Of a stretch of DNA of 64,000 bases, positions 22,447-34,170 are shown in pieces. The notes under the pieces were generated by a model, which ran no database searches, was not told the DNA's origin, and worked only from the letters and a program-made list of their open reading frames with translations. The stretch lies in the NCBI GenBank assembly GCA_016801885.1, contig CM028900.1, forward strand, positions 19,982,972 to 20,046,971, written 5' to 3'. The stretch comes from Toxotes chatareus. Lineage: Eukaryota > Chordata > Actinopteri > Toxotidae. The stretch's first letter is position 1; each line of letters starts with the position of its first letter. Made by a program: the position numbers and the translations under genes.

Positions 22447-24283
22447 CCTGAAGGCCCTGCTGAACCAGAAGAAGAGGGCCTTCAGGTCTGGAGACAGAGA
22501 GGAGATGAGGAGGGTGCAGCACCAACTCAGGGACAAGTTGAGGGAGAACAAGGACACCTACAGGAGGAAGCTGGAGGCCAAGCTCCAGCAGAACAACATG
22601 AGGGAGGTGTGGTCTGGAATGAAGAAGATCACAGGATGTGGGGGGAGGAGCAGGCTGACTGAAGGCAGCAGGGAGAGAGCTGATGAGCTGAACACCTTTT
22701 TCAACAGATTCAGCTCTCAAACGGCCCAGGTCTCCTCCACCCTTCCCCCACCACCCCCACACCTCCCCCCTCCTGCTCCCACCCCCTCACCGCCCCTCCC
22801 TCCCCCCTCTTCAGTGAGCTCACCGGACTGGACTGAAACCATCACCCCTCCCCCTGCCCTGACCCCACCCCCCTCCTTAACGCTGGAAACCTGGCAGGTG
22901 AGGAGACAGCTGGAGAAGATCAACCTGCACAAAGCCCCTGGTCCGGACGGCATCAGCCCCAGGATCCTGAGGACCTGTGCCAGCCCGCTGTCTGCAGTCT
23001 TCCAGCACCTCTTCAACCTGAGCCTCAGTCTGGAGAGGGTGCCACACCTCTGGAAGACCTCCTGCCTGGTTCCTGTCCCCAAGAAGTCTTCTCCATCCGG
23101 CCTCTGTGATTACCGTCCAGTTGCGCTCACATCACATGTGATGAAGGTGCTGGAGAGGCTGGTGTTGGCCCACCTGAGGCCGCAGGTGAAGTCTTCTCTT
23201 GACCCCTTGCAGTTCGCCTATCAGCCACGCCTTGGGGTGGGCGATGCTGTCATCTATCTGCTGCAGCGTGCTCACTCACACCTGGATGGAGGTGGAGGCA
23301 CTGTGAGAATCACTTTCTTTGATTTCTCCAGTGCCTTCAACACCATCCAGCCTCTGTTGCTGGGTGAGAAGCTGCGGCTGATGGGTGTCAGTGAGTCCTC
23401 TGTCTCCTGGATCACTGACTACTTGTCAGACAGGCCACAGTTTGTCCGGCTGGGCAGTGTCCTGTCTGATGTGGTGGTGAGTGGTGTGGGAGCCCCTCAG
23501 GGCACTGTGCTCTCTCCTTTCCTGTTCACCTTATACACCAGTGACTTTCAGTACAACTCAGAGTCGTGCCATCTTCAGAAATTCTCTGATGACTCTGCTG
23601 TTGTCGGGTGTATAAGGGACGGACAGGAGGGGGAGTACAGGCGGCTGGTGGGACAGATTTGTAGAGTGGGCGGGAGTGAATCACCTGCTGCTGAATGTGG
23701 ACAAGACCAAGGAGATGGTGATAGACTTCAGAAGGAAGGATCAGCTCCTCAGCCCCTCAGCATCCAGGGCAGAGACGTAGCTGCTGTGGAGGAGTACAAG
23801 TACCTGGGAGTGACCATCGACAACGGACTGAACTGGAAGACCAACAGCACAGCTGTGTACAAGAAGGCCTGCAGCAGACTCTACTTCCTGAGGAAGCTGA
23901 GGTCGTTCAACGTGTGCAGCAAGATGCTGGAAATCTTTTACCAGTCTGTTGTGGCCAGTACTCTGTTCTCCTCTGTGGTCTGCTGGGGGGGCAGCATCTC
24001 AGCCAATGACACCAACAGACTGAACAAACTGATCAGGAAGGCTGGCTCTGTCATTGGCTGCAAACAGGACTCTTTTGAAGCAGTGATGGAGAGGAGGACT
24101 CTGAACAAACTGTTATCCATCATGGATAACCCTGACCACCCTCTCCATACTGTACTGGACGGACAGCGGAGCGCCTTCTCCAAAAGGCTCAGACAGCTTC
24201 GCTGTCATAGGAACCGCTACAGGAAATCATTCCTGCCACATGCTATAGGACTGTATAACTCATCACCCCTGTGCCAGAGATAA
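22403..24283 (+). pseudogene. LINE reverse transcriptase, defective
   Basis: An open frame (opened at 22277, meaningful from about 22403) carries NKPWVTSDLKALLNQKKRAF, a proline-rich linker, HKAPGPDGISPRIL, RPVALTSHVMKVLERL, the motif-A aspartate in FDFSSAFNTI (23321), APQGTVLSPFLF, and the catalytic FSDD box (23582-23593, YADD-equivalent). From about 23650 to 23745 the conserved protein reads in the next frame (VEWAGVNHLLLNVDKTKEMV), so two compensating indels scramble about 30 residues. The frame stays open, but the enzyme is unlikely to be active. Confidence 0.88.
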
Positions 24284-24524
24284 CCTGTGTTATTGCTGTT
24301 ATGATGATTATGCACCTTAACCTTGTTTACAACTGTATTTCATTCTGCACTCTTATTCATTTTTATTCTTGCACATTCATATTACTGTCCTACAGTTTTA
24401 CAGTCTTAATAGGTTTCATAGTTATTTATAACAATTTTTTATCTTCATTGTACTATTGTGTTTATTACCTGTACACGGCTGCTATAACAGTTGAATTTCC
24501 CAGTTTGGGATCAATAAAGTATTT

Positions 24525-24552
24525 TTATCTTATCTTATCTTATCTTATCTTA
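24525..24552 (+). repeat. TTATC tandem tail of the LINE
   Basis: Five-base units repeated directly after the AATAAAG of the LINE 3' end, as is usual for fish L2 elements. Confidence 0.9.
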
Positions 24553-26563
24553 CTTTCAACCTGTATGCCACCATTACAAAGCGGTGGTAGTTGTTAATGA
24601 GGTTTGGTTAAGCAGCTTAAGACTTAAAGGGGAAATCCAACCATACCACACATAAAGGCCTCTACAATCCACAAAACATAAAGTTGTGTTATGTAAACAG
24701 TATATAAGACCTGTATTATTCATCCACACACAAATCAAATAGAGAATTCACATCAGTGTTATTTCAGGTCAAGGCTTTTCTAATCATGAGGGCATAACAT
24801 TTCTTTTATGTCCACAGTTGATTGGGGTTTATGAGAACACAGATAGTATCAGGGTATCACTGAAAATGAGCACTGGCCACAGAGACTGCTCTTCTTGGTT
24901 TATTACATTATTTTGATTAACTGTATTTTTAACCACTGTACCTATAATTTCCTCTTATGTTTTGATGAACTCTTCCACAACATGTAGGATGGGATGTGTC
25001 TTGGTATTCTACCTGATAAGACCCATTATTGGGAGAGTGTCAGTAATTAGGTCTTTTCATTAAGTGTTTATGTACAGTAGTTTTCAACCCCCCTTTAGCT
25101 TCAACCACTGGAAAACTAATCCAATACTATCTGACGGAGAAAACAGATGATTACAATTCATGGTCAGGTGTCTCCAAATCACACTGGCAACATTATTTTC
25201 ATTGCTTCATAATGTGCAAAAAAAAAAGACCTTCACAAAAACAGTGTTTTGTAAACCTTGTCATATGAGCGAGCAGCACACTCGCAGTCTGTGGGTGGTG
25301 ACTTGAATATTTGTTATAATTAGCCTGTCAACTGAATGGAGCAACAAATTGCCTTCCTGAAGCCAGACCAAAATAAAGCTGTATGAATTACTGTATATTT
25401 TCAATCAGTTGTGTATATAGTTTTGCCAATCCTAAAAGACATTGAGACATTATTTGAAATATGCTACAATAAAGGTGGATGCCAGAAAAGTGTGAACTAT
25501 GCCAAGTCTTGTAAACATATTGCACATCTGTCTCTCAAGTCTCCATTTCTGACAGCTGAAGTTCACAAAAACCATCAGAGATAATGTGATCCCAGTGGGA
25601 TAACGGGATATTTTAAAGGCTGGGGAAAAAAACTTTCACCACAAGTCAGCAAACACTTTTGAATTACACTTTAAGCTGCATGTGCTAGTTTCTAAAAAAT
25701 GCCATGTGACTGAAATCAAATAAATTCAAATTTTACACTATATATGTTTGACTACATTTCTGTATGATCAAATGTCAAAATGTATTTATTACAGCATGTA
25801 ACAACTTTCGACCAAGCTCATCAATATTCAATTGATTGTACTGAAAACCATAACCAAACCAAGGGACAATAAAACTGTCTAATTAGCATATGACCAAAGA
25901 CCGGACCACACCGCACAGCGGAGGGTCCCTCTCGTGCCAAATCCGCCTAATGAGATGGTGAAAATGCAATTCCATGTTAAATAATGCTCTTTAAAATCAA
26001 AAACCAACCCAGTCATGAATGTTAGCTTTGCACCAGGACTAGTGAAGCCACGCTGTGTTGTTGCTGAGGCGGAGCAGCTAAACCACCCGTCGGAGGGGGC
26101 TTCAATAGCTGCACGTGGTGAGCATAATGCAACACAGGGCGAGCTCCCCTCTCTTCCTCGTGATACAAACGTGTTTACTGAACCGCAGCGTTTAGACTGA
26201 TTAAACTGTTCAAACAACCAGCATATAAATAGTCGCTAACATCCAAAGCGAGCCCCGGAAACCTGTCCGTCATACAAGTTCAAAGCTAAGCTACCCGTTT
26301 GTTTTGTTTGAGTCGCCCCTGCCCGACAGGCTAACGCTAGCCTGGAACCGAAGGCAACACTTCAGTCAGCTAACGTTAGCTAGCGGACGACTCCCAGGAA
26401 ATTAGCTTTCAGCCTACAAAGAGCAACGCGACCATATGCTGCCAGAGATCCCGTAAATAACGTTCACTACATCGGATACTAACATCGACACGTCGCGGCA
26501 CACGCCGCCCGTGTCCATGTTGTGGGAGTGAATGATAACAAATGGGTTTTTTTATGTAGTTAC

Positions 26564-26764
26564 CTCACTCGAGTGCCGTGTGCATCTCCTCTCCGCTCGG
26601 TACCAAAAAAAAAAAAAAAAAAACCCCGTCTGGTTTACGTCAACGCACAAAAGGCCAGTCATTCACGAACGCCTGCTACGAACAGTCTGCGCTGTCTGCG
26701 CAGCGCACTGAAGAAAGCACTGACGTTTCTTTCCGCCAGATTGTCTGGGCTGTCATATGACTAG
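26564..26764 (-). promoter_or_regulatory. slc39a10: Probable slc39a10 promoter and non-coding first exon
   Basis: A minus-strand splice donor GAG|GTAACT sits at 26563. The bases to its right are CpG-containing, with a CTGCGCAGCGC stretch and a TGACGT-like half CRE near 26722. CpG-rich sequence with typical fish promoter runs such as GCTAACGTTAGC continues to about 26230. The 5'UTR start at 13026 needs an upstream exon, and this is the best candidate. A 19-base A run (from about 26605) and a (GT)19 tract (26821) flank it. One metal-response-element core TGCACAC lies on the minus strand at 26584-26578. The transcription start cannot be fixed from sequence. Confidence 0.5.
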
Positions 26765-26817
26765 TTAAGGAAATGATGTTCAGAGTGAACAACGCTGTCA
26801 TCATACAAGTACACCTC

Positions 26818-26820
<3 letters not shown>

Positions 26821-26858
<38 letters not shown>
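26821..26858. repeat. GT microsatellite, 19 units
   Basis: An uninterrupted GT tract just upstream of the probable slc39a10 promoter. Confidence 0.95.
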
Positions 26859-26859
<1 letters not shown>

Positions 26860-28689
26860 GGAAACCATTACGGCTCATTTCAGTAGAGTAAGATGCGGTA
26901 ATAACCTTTTATTAGAAACTGTAAACGTTGTCTGATTTGGTTGGCTGTCACAAAGTTCCCATACACATTTCTTCAAGTGGAGAAGATGATTCTTTCAGTC
27001 AATACCAGCCTGTTGTTCAAACTTTTTGACCAGTTCAGTTCACTGTATTCTTCATTCAAAACTGCCTACCAAAAATTGAGGCAAATGTGAACCACAAAAA
27101 AAAAAAAACACACACACACACAAATAAATGCATGACTAGTCTTATTTAAAGTCATCACTAAGTGTATTGAATCTACTTGTATGTTTGACTGAAACACAAT
27201 AAGGAGAATATCCTGCTGCACAAATCATGGAATGCTTTACCAGACCGACCAGTTTACCTGGGCAGACTGGATTACCACTGTGGCATGGAGGGCACATGAC
27301 CTGGGAAGGCTCATAGCAAGGACACAGAGGTCATGTCTTTGGCACTGTGTCTGGGAATGTGGGGGTTTTAATCACCTTGGGGGTGGGGGGTTATTTACAC
27401 ACGGTAAGGTTTTAAGGCCTATTCTGATTCTTTTTAAGCTCAATAGTAACTTATTCATGTTTTTAATTAAAGTACACTCGTTTTTCTCGTGTATTTCTTC
27501 CACTGTGGTAAATTTTGAGGGTTTCAAATAAAACAACCTGGGGAAGAAAAATATGTTTGGATACAATAACACAACTGTACAAAAACATCACATTATGCCA
27601 GTACTGGAATAAATAGTATATTTATTCATTTAATTGACACAAAGTGCCTGAGGGGTTCACTATCTCTATGTTGATTTTACGTTTGACCTTTATGCTTGGT
27701 CTCTTATTTATTTGACTTCTGCATTGCTCCAAGGAATCAGGTGGTTTGCTCTGAAATTTCACATCTTACTGTATTACATGGTATGGTATGGCACAGAAAA
27801 GGCTGTGGAAAACTGACCTTCATTTCTGAGTGTAGGTGACTGTGTGTGCTTGTGTTGTGCAGGTGAGTTTGAGGCAGTTGGATGTTCTGAGCGTACACAC
27901 AGCTAATTTCTGTCAGCCGTGCACCAGCTGGGTCCACTTCCCCCTCCTCCCCGTCCTAGGTTTCCCCTCTCATGTCGGCTGCCTCTCCTAATCACAGAAA
28001 GATTAATATCAAGTGATTGGCAGCCATGTTCTCACTTAGCACTCCAGTCATGGTGCCCCAGGGTCTCTGCCAGTCGTAAAGCAACGGTGGAAGTGCCATT
28101 GTGGCTTCCACTGTCATTTAGCCAGTACCCGGCCCCAGCAGACAGAGGATGAAAAGTGCCAACGGCCGCCTTGAATTATGAGCTCGACTCAGCCCCAGCC
28201 ATATATACAACCCAGCACAGGGAGTCATTTCCTGCTGAAATGCCTCTTGCTGCAGATTACTGAGGTAATATTTCCTGCACTGCAACTAGAGTGGTTATGG
28301 TCCGCAGGCAATCTACCTGACGCAGCTTTTGCCCACGAAGAAACGACTGGCATGAAAGACGAGGCATTGACTCGTGGTGGAATTGCCGTTTTTATCACTC
28401 AGTGGTTAAAAAGGTGAGGTGATTTTTAATGAGGACAACAAGTTCAGCAGGGTCCAAAAGTCAGAGACCACTTTCCCATGAATGGGGAAGTATAATTTTG
28501 CACACCAGCCTCTGAGACCATAAGGGCTTGAACAGCTATCATGTGCATAATTACAAGTGAAAGTGAAATAGTTCTTTCGAGTCATATTATAAAGCTATAT
28601 TACCAGAGTCAAATTAAGGTTGTCCATCTTGAATGCCTCCTTTCGACTTGATGGTAATAAGCATTGGGGATATGCAGTCTGGATCCTGT

Positions 28690-28741
<52 letters not shown>

Positions 28742-29451
28742 GCGTGTGCGTGTGCGCGTGTGCGTGTGCGCGCGTGTGTGTGTTCCTGGCTGACATTTTG
28801 CTGATACCAATGACTGTACATAAAGACTGATAAAGGAGCAATACTGGCGCCCCAGCAGACCCACTCGTGCTCTGTCCTGGAGGGCAGCCAAAGACAGAAA
28901 GAAAAAGAGAGAATGAAGGAGAGAAACTGAGAGAGAGGCAGAGATACGACAAGTGACAAGTTTTAAATATCAGCTCATTAGCCACCTGTAAACCCATCTA
29001 ATGAGCACTCATGGATTTTTCATTCCCTTTAATCGGGTAGAGGCTAGAGTAAGGCGAGTGCACTTGCTTGTTTCCCCTCAGGTTTGTTGTACTTGCCAAG
29101 GACATTATGCACATACAGACTACTCTAATGGCCTACCAACACCCAGAAGCTCCAAATCACACATCTTCAATCGATATAAGCATGGGAGGAGTGGCTGCCA
29201 CGCTCCATGCTGGCTGAACTCATCCCCTTCATTCTCATGTAAACTTGGAGATCACTTCATTGAATACCTCCTGATGTCCAGACATTAAGGCTCCATAGTT
29301 GTAGAACAAGAATTTGCATAAGCTAGAATGGGGAGAACAGTCATCCACTGTGCTGTGTTCTACTTACAATGTTATTTATTAAGTAAACAATGTTTTATTT
29401 AGCGCACAAGGTATCTAACAGAGATCAAGAGACTTAAATATTGTTTGACTG
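26859..29451. other. Intergenic stretch upstream of slc39a10
   Basis: No coding exon is recognised. It holds the compound GT/GC tract at 28691-28782 and a GC-richer segment at about 27980-28290 (CCTAATCAC, AGATTAATATCAAGTGATTGG, CAGATTACTGAGGTAATA) that could be a conserved non-coding element. Short open frames here have no recognisable features. Confidence 0.6.
28691..28782. repeat. GT/GC compound microsatellite
   Basis: A long GT tract passes into GCGTGT-type units. The alternating purine-pyrimidine run is about 90 bases. Confidence 0.95.
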
Positions 29452-30090
29452 TTAATACTGTGCTGATATTGAGAGGAAATTCTTTCTTCCTTCTATCTGG
29501 GCAGTGTTGCCTGTGCCACTGGCTGCCACACAACCCCAAAGCAGAATATTTCCACCCCAGTGCTTAACAGTTGGCAATATGTTCTTTTTCATCAAATGCT
29601 GCTCCTTTTTTCCCCCCTCTAAACACAAATAGCCCAGTTTTAACTTCATGTGTCCACATCACTTGTTTCCAAAATGAATCTCACATGTAGTTCTGCAGTC
29701 TTTAGATGCAGACTTGTGATGAGGTTGCTGGTAAGGTTTCCCTTTGATGACTCTTCCATGTAGACCCTGGTTGTGCATCAACGCTGCACAAAGGAACGGT
29801 GCACCAGTACTCCTGAGGCAGCTAAACCTTCCTGCAGCTTTTTGCTTTGCCTTTCTGTCCAACAGACCTGCAGTTTTATCTCAGTGTTTTCTCGGTCCAC
29901 ATCTTGTCTTAACGTCCACAGTTCCCTTTAACTGCCGTTTCTCACTGACATTTTGGACAGTGGAAGCTGGAAGCACTTTGATACATTTTTATTATCTCCC
30001 TTGCTTTGCAAGCACCAGTTATCTTCATTTTCAGATCCTTGGTCAATTGCTCAGAGAAGTTTGTGGTTGTTGAGTGTTACCACAAGATTT
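29452..30090 (-). pseudogene. Degenerate Tc1/mariner transposase
   Basis: Minus-strand frames carry, in order, FSEQLTKDL (helix-turn-helix region), GPRKH (a GRPRK-like linker), GLHGRVIKGKP, then after frame changes KKEQHLMKKNILPTVKHWGG and LLWGCVAASGTGN. These match the order of blocks in teleost Tc1 transposases. Multiple stops and frameshifts, and the lack of the final DE-containing part, make it a fossil. The left breakpoint of the 4.1-kb duplication (29716) falls inside it. Confidence 0.82.
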
Positions 30091-33000
30091 GAAGAGTCAT
30101 CGAAGTTATCAGCTCTGGAACTGTCATCAGCTCTAAATATGTTCCCCGTCTATTCTTTTTTGCATACTATCTAAAGCATTCATTATCATGTGATATGATG
30201 GACTAAATGAGATAAAATGTCAGACCTAGTCATGTGTTGATTGCATGAACATAATGTTACTTTCATGAAGGCTTTGGAGGATTGTGTGTATTATCACAGT
30301 GTGCTTCATTGAACTGTTCCGAATGTTTCCGAAAGTTTCTATTAGTGCTTGTGTTTGTGCGTTTATTTTTATAATCTATATCATCATAAATTTCACCTGT
30401 ATCTTGACCAACTCTTCAATGACATTTCAAAAACAAGTTTGGTTTTGTTTAGATGCAAGACTGATAAGAAAAAAATTACATAAATCATTAATTACTGTTC
30501 ATTTATAAATGAAGCAGCTTGAAGAGATTAAGTCCACTCTTTCAAGTTTCATCTGCTTTAGAACCTCACTTTGACAGAAAAGGGGAAAAAAAAGAAAAGC
30601 AAAGATTATCAGAAACTGTATGAATAGGTACTGAAGGTATAGTATACCAAGTGTTATTCACAGCTCCTTCACATGAGGCAGGATCAGATTTTTATACAAG
30701 ATCAAGTGTTCACAATAAAAGAACATCATTCTTTCAAGCCAAAGCCTTTTTCCACACACAGAGGAGTATTTTTGATTCCTGACAGCCCTGACATTTTCTT
30801 AAATCCAGCCGCAGCACCTGACAATAGCAGCTGTGTTGCTCTTTCTTTTTTCTGAGATCTTACAGGGAAGGAATTGGGCATGTTCAAAGGCTCCTGCAGA
30901 GAAACATAATTTCAAAGGTGCTCAAAATCTCATGTCTACGTATCAGGGCCAATCAAAGTAAAATATATTTCATTTGCTTTTTAATGATGTGACAAAGATG
31001 AAGGGAAAAATTTGACAACATTGTACACTCTATTATGTTCTATAAGAATAGAAGGTGCTCTGTTCTTGCCATTTGTACTTGTTGAAGATTGTGCAAATTT
31101 TGCAGTTGTTACACAGACATTAAAAGTTAATAGAACCATTCATTTTGTTCCTCACACTGGTGGAGACTTTCCTAGTAGTGAAGAGGTAAATCTGGTTTAA
31201 AGCTGATGAGTTCACCAGCATCATGAGGTGCTGACTCACTGTTGTAAATAAGAGCTCCTATTCCTCAAATTAGTTGAGTTGCTTAGTGCAGCAGTTTGGA
31301 CCTGCTAACTGCTGGTCTGAGCTGCAGCCGTTCAGACCATCACTTTGGCTAGTAAATTTAAATTGGTCAACTAGCTACAAGCTGTTTGCAAACATCCATT
31401 TTTTAAAATCAGATTAAACATTTTTGATAATGGAGTTTACAGTAATATTTACTGTGAAACTATTAATTACCGTCCAGACTTCAGTCACACACATTTTTTG
31501 TTCTTCAGGCTTTGTGCTTCAGCACATTCAGTTTAAAATAAAATAATAGCGTCTCAGCTTTAATTTGTGGAAGTTTACATCAATAAACACAGAACTGTGT
31601 TGGGGTTATAGATGTAGATATATACAGTTCTTTCAATATTGACACTGACCCATTGCTTTAAGTATAAATCCAACTTTTCTAGTAGTAGTTACAAAACTCA
31701 GATATTCTCATCAACAGAAACAGCAGAACCTATGCTCCAACTGACAATCAGTGTTGGTTTCTTTTAACCATGTCGACAGTGGTACCATAGCCATAACAAA
31801 GTAACCATTACTCAACCCTGGCCCAGTTGTTTTGTTGATAAACCCAACCAAATTTCAGCCATGGGCCCAACAGATCACTTTGAAATGGAGAAGTTGTCTT
31901 GTCAATGGTGTTGTCAGATCAGATTTAGATGTCATTCTTGAGGGCATGGACTAACAACCTACTTTATTGTTAAATTTGAAGACTTGCTGCAAGACAGATT
32001 GCAACCATGAAACATAGACCTCATCTATGAACATTAGTTAACCACTGTTATTTTCTGCTGTAAATCTAGAACATCCACCCTGCAGGGAGAGTTTCTGCAC
32101 TCCCCCCCCTGCCCCCAACCCGAACTGCCTCACTCTTTCCTTCTCTGGCACTTGTTTTTTGAGAACTGCCTGGACCTGGTTTCTCAGGAGATCACAAAGA
32201 AAAATTTATGAGATCTGTCACTCAGCTGAAGCATTCGTTCTGGGTGTCTTTACACTCTCTTCACTTGCTATCTTTCTTTCATTCTTCCTTTTTGATTTGC
32301 TCCTGCTTTCTTTTTTTTTTTCTTTTTTTGTCCATCCTCTTCATCTTCAATGTTCCCATTGACAAAAGACATACAAGCATGCACAATCATTGCACACAAT
32401 ATGAGTCTTTTCTCATGTTCTTGTACTGTATGTGATCAGACACGCATGCTATCATGTTACATAAGACAGGAACCTCCCTTTTGTCTGTCATGTCTTCCAG
32501 GTATATCATCACAAGGAGGACAGACTGCAGCTCACACACTATGACAAAATAATAGGTGACATCTTTATTTCACTTGCACAGGAATCCTTTATTTTTAATA
32601 ATTCCTTTTCTTCCAGAAAAAAATCTTTCTACATACGGTGCTGCTAATGCACAATTACTCCTATTCTTCTCAGTCTTCCATGGTTACCGATAGCCTGCAG
32701 CTCAGCATAGCAATACAAAAAGTGATTTGATATATACAGATTTTATTACACTACCCAATCATTACCATAATTTTACGAGTTTTCCGTCACATTTGTTATG
32801 GAAACTGTTCATCTGATGGCCATGCCTTTCCTCTACCCTGACATCCTAAATCCGTTTTGCCACGTGCTGTCACAATCCATCAGTTTAATTTGAAAGATCA
32901 CAAGCGTACGTAGCCATGAGCGTCGATGCTGTTATTCAGTGAGAAGGCCATGTTTCATTCTTCATCTGTCGTGGAAGCAGCCAGAAAAGTGCAAAGGGAA

Positions 33001-33796
33001 TGCATCTTTTCTTTCATCCTGAATGCAGATGGCTCACCCATGAGACCCACCACTCACAGATCTGTGGATATGAGGTCATAAGGACTGCCAATGATTTTCT
33101 AAAGGTCAAAGGTCAACTTCATAGAGCCATACTTCTTTTAACACATTAGAGAATTAATCATAGTAAAGCATGTGAGATGAGAAGGTAATTGCTGACTTGG
33201 ACGGAAGATGATTGACACCCAAGTGAAATCCAACCAGGAAATACTACTGGACACAAAAATGACATTTTGACAGGAAAACCTTGCTCTACAGCTACCGACA
33301 GTATGTGATCTATGTTTTCAGATCATTTTAATAACAGCACAGAGAGCAGTCCCAGAACTCCAACACACAAACCCTTTGAAGGTACATCACGCAGTTCGAA
33401 AACCTCTGACTTAAGTGAATTAAATTCCACTTATTTCAAGTACTTGAACAGCAGAAATAACATGTTGGAAAAACAACTGACAGACAGGTAGCATCAAGTA
33501 CTATTAAGTGTCATCATATTGTCAACCCGTAAATTAAATCACTCACCACAATATTAACTTGATTCTGAGAAAAGGTTGTCAGCAGGGTGTATAAGCGTTG
33601 CTGTTTTTTTTTTACTACTGAGTATGTCTGAGCTGCAGCAGTGAAATTACCTGCACTGAATTTTCTGAGTACATCTTAGAAATTGATTTAATTAAAACTA
33701 TTGAGCAGCTTGCTCTTGTCAGTAAACACCTGTCTGGACATTGATGCTCGCTGGTCCTCATGGACCAAATAATCCATTTGTCTCCACTGACATGCA
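29716..33796 (+). repeat. Tandem duplication of about 4.1 kb, copy 1
   Basis: This unit is repeated directly at 33797-37898. The first 1.1 kb or so is identical by eye apart from one C. Later differences are mostly single-base indels in homopolymers, plus a cluster near 31975-32330. The units share only GT at the breakpoints. No host gene lies in the unit. It holds the 5' part of a Tc1 fossil, AT-rich sequence, and a GC-richer segment (about 32880-33130) with a perfect DR1 nuclear-receptor-like site at 33103-33115. Confidence 0.97.
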
Positions 33797-34170
33797 GTGA
33801 TGAGGTTGCTGGTAAGGTTTCCTTTGATGACTCTTCCATGTAGACCCTGGTTGTGCATCAACGCTGCACAAAGGAACGGTGCACCAGTACTCCTGAGGCA
33901 GCTAAACCTTCCTGCAGCTTTTTGCTTTGCCTTTCTGTCCAACAGACCTGCAGTTTTATCTCAGTGTTTTCTCGGTCCACATCTTGTCTTAACGTCCACA
34001 GTTCCCTTTAACTGCCGTTTCTCACTGACATTTTGGACAGTGGAAGCTGGAAGCACTTTGATACATTTTTATTATCTCCCTTGCTTTGCAAGCACCAGTT
34101 ATCTTCATTTTCAGATCCTTGGTCAATTGCTCAGAGAAGTTTGTGGTTGTTGAGTGTTACCACAAGATTT
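33797..34170 (-). pseudogene. Tc1 transposase fragment duplicated with copy 2
   Basis: This is the N-terminal half of the 29.4-30.1 kb fossil, cut at the duplication breakpoint. The C-terminal blocks (PTVKHWGG, LLWGC) are absent here. That shows the duplication happened after the transposon had inserted. Confidence 0.8.

Larger units (their letters stand above)
22222..24552 (+). mobile_element. L2-type LINE, 5'-truncated with internal deletion
   Basis: The element begins inside its apurinic-type endonuclease domain (TLDLLYAN, then the SDHNLV motif), runs through a reverse transcriptase and ends in GGGATCAATAAAG followed by a TTATC tandem tail (24525-24552). Compared with the family as I know it, about 100 or more bases between the endonuclease end and the NKPWVTSD segment are missing, and the two parts are in different frames. 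It lies antisense to slc39a10 in intron 1. Confidence 0.92.
13027..26563. other. Probable slc39a10 intron 1, about 13.5 kb
   Basis: It lies between the first coding exon and the probable non-coding exon. It holds two plus-strand LINE copies, a SINE and a possible third LINE scrap. Apart from these I see no coding exon. Minus-strand donor-like sites at 15342, 15995 and 20137 could belong to alternative 5' exons. The remaining segments (13.1-16.7, 17.8-20.4, 20.7-22.2 and 24.6-26.2 kb) are AT-rich and show nothing I recognise. Confidence 0.55.

Noticed and set aside
28595..28997. Threonine/histidine-rich minus-strand open frames
   Set aside because: They are translations of the GT/GC microsatellite in three frames.
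29744..30073. Plus-strand open frame repeated at 33797-34153, which could look like a conserved duplicated gene
   Set aside because: It is antisense to a decayed Tc1 transposase. Its identity between copies is explained by the recent duplication, not by selection.
30673..31200. Short open frames duplicated at 34753-35282
   Set aside because: They lack domains, differ in length between the copies because of single-base indels, and are not flanked by splice signals that would join them.
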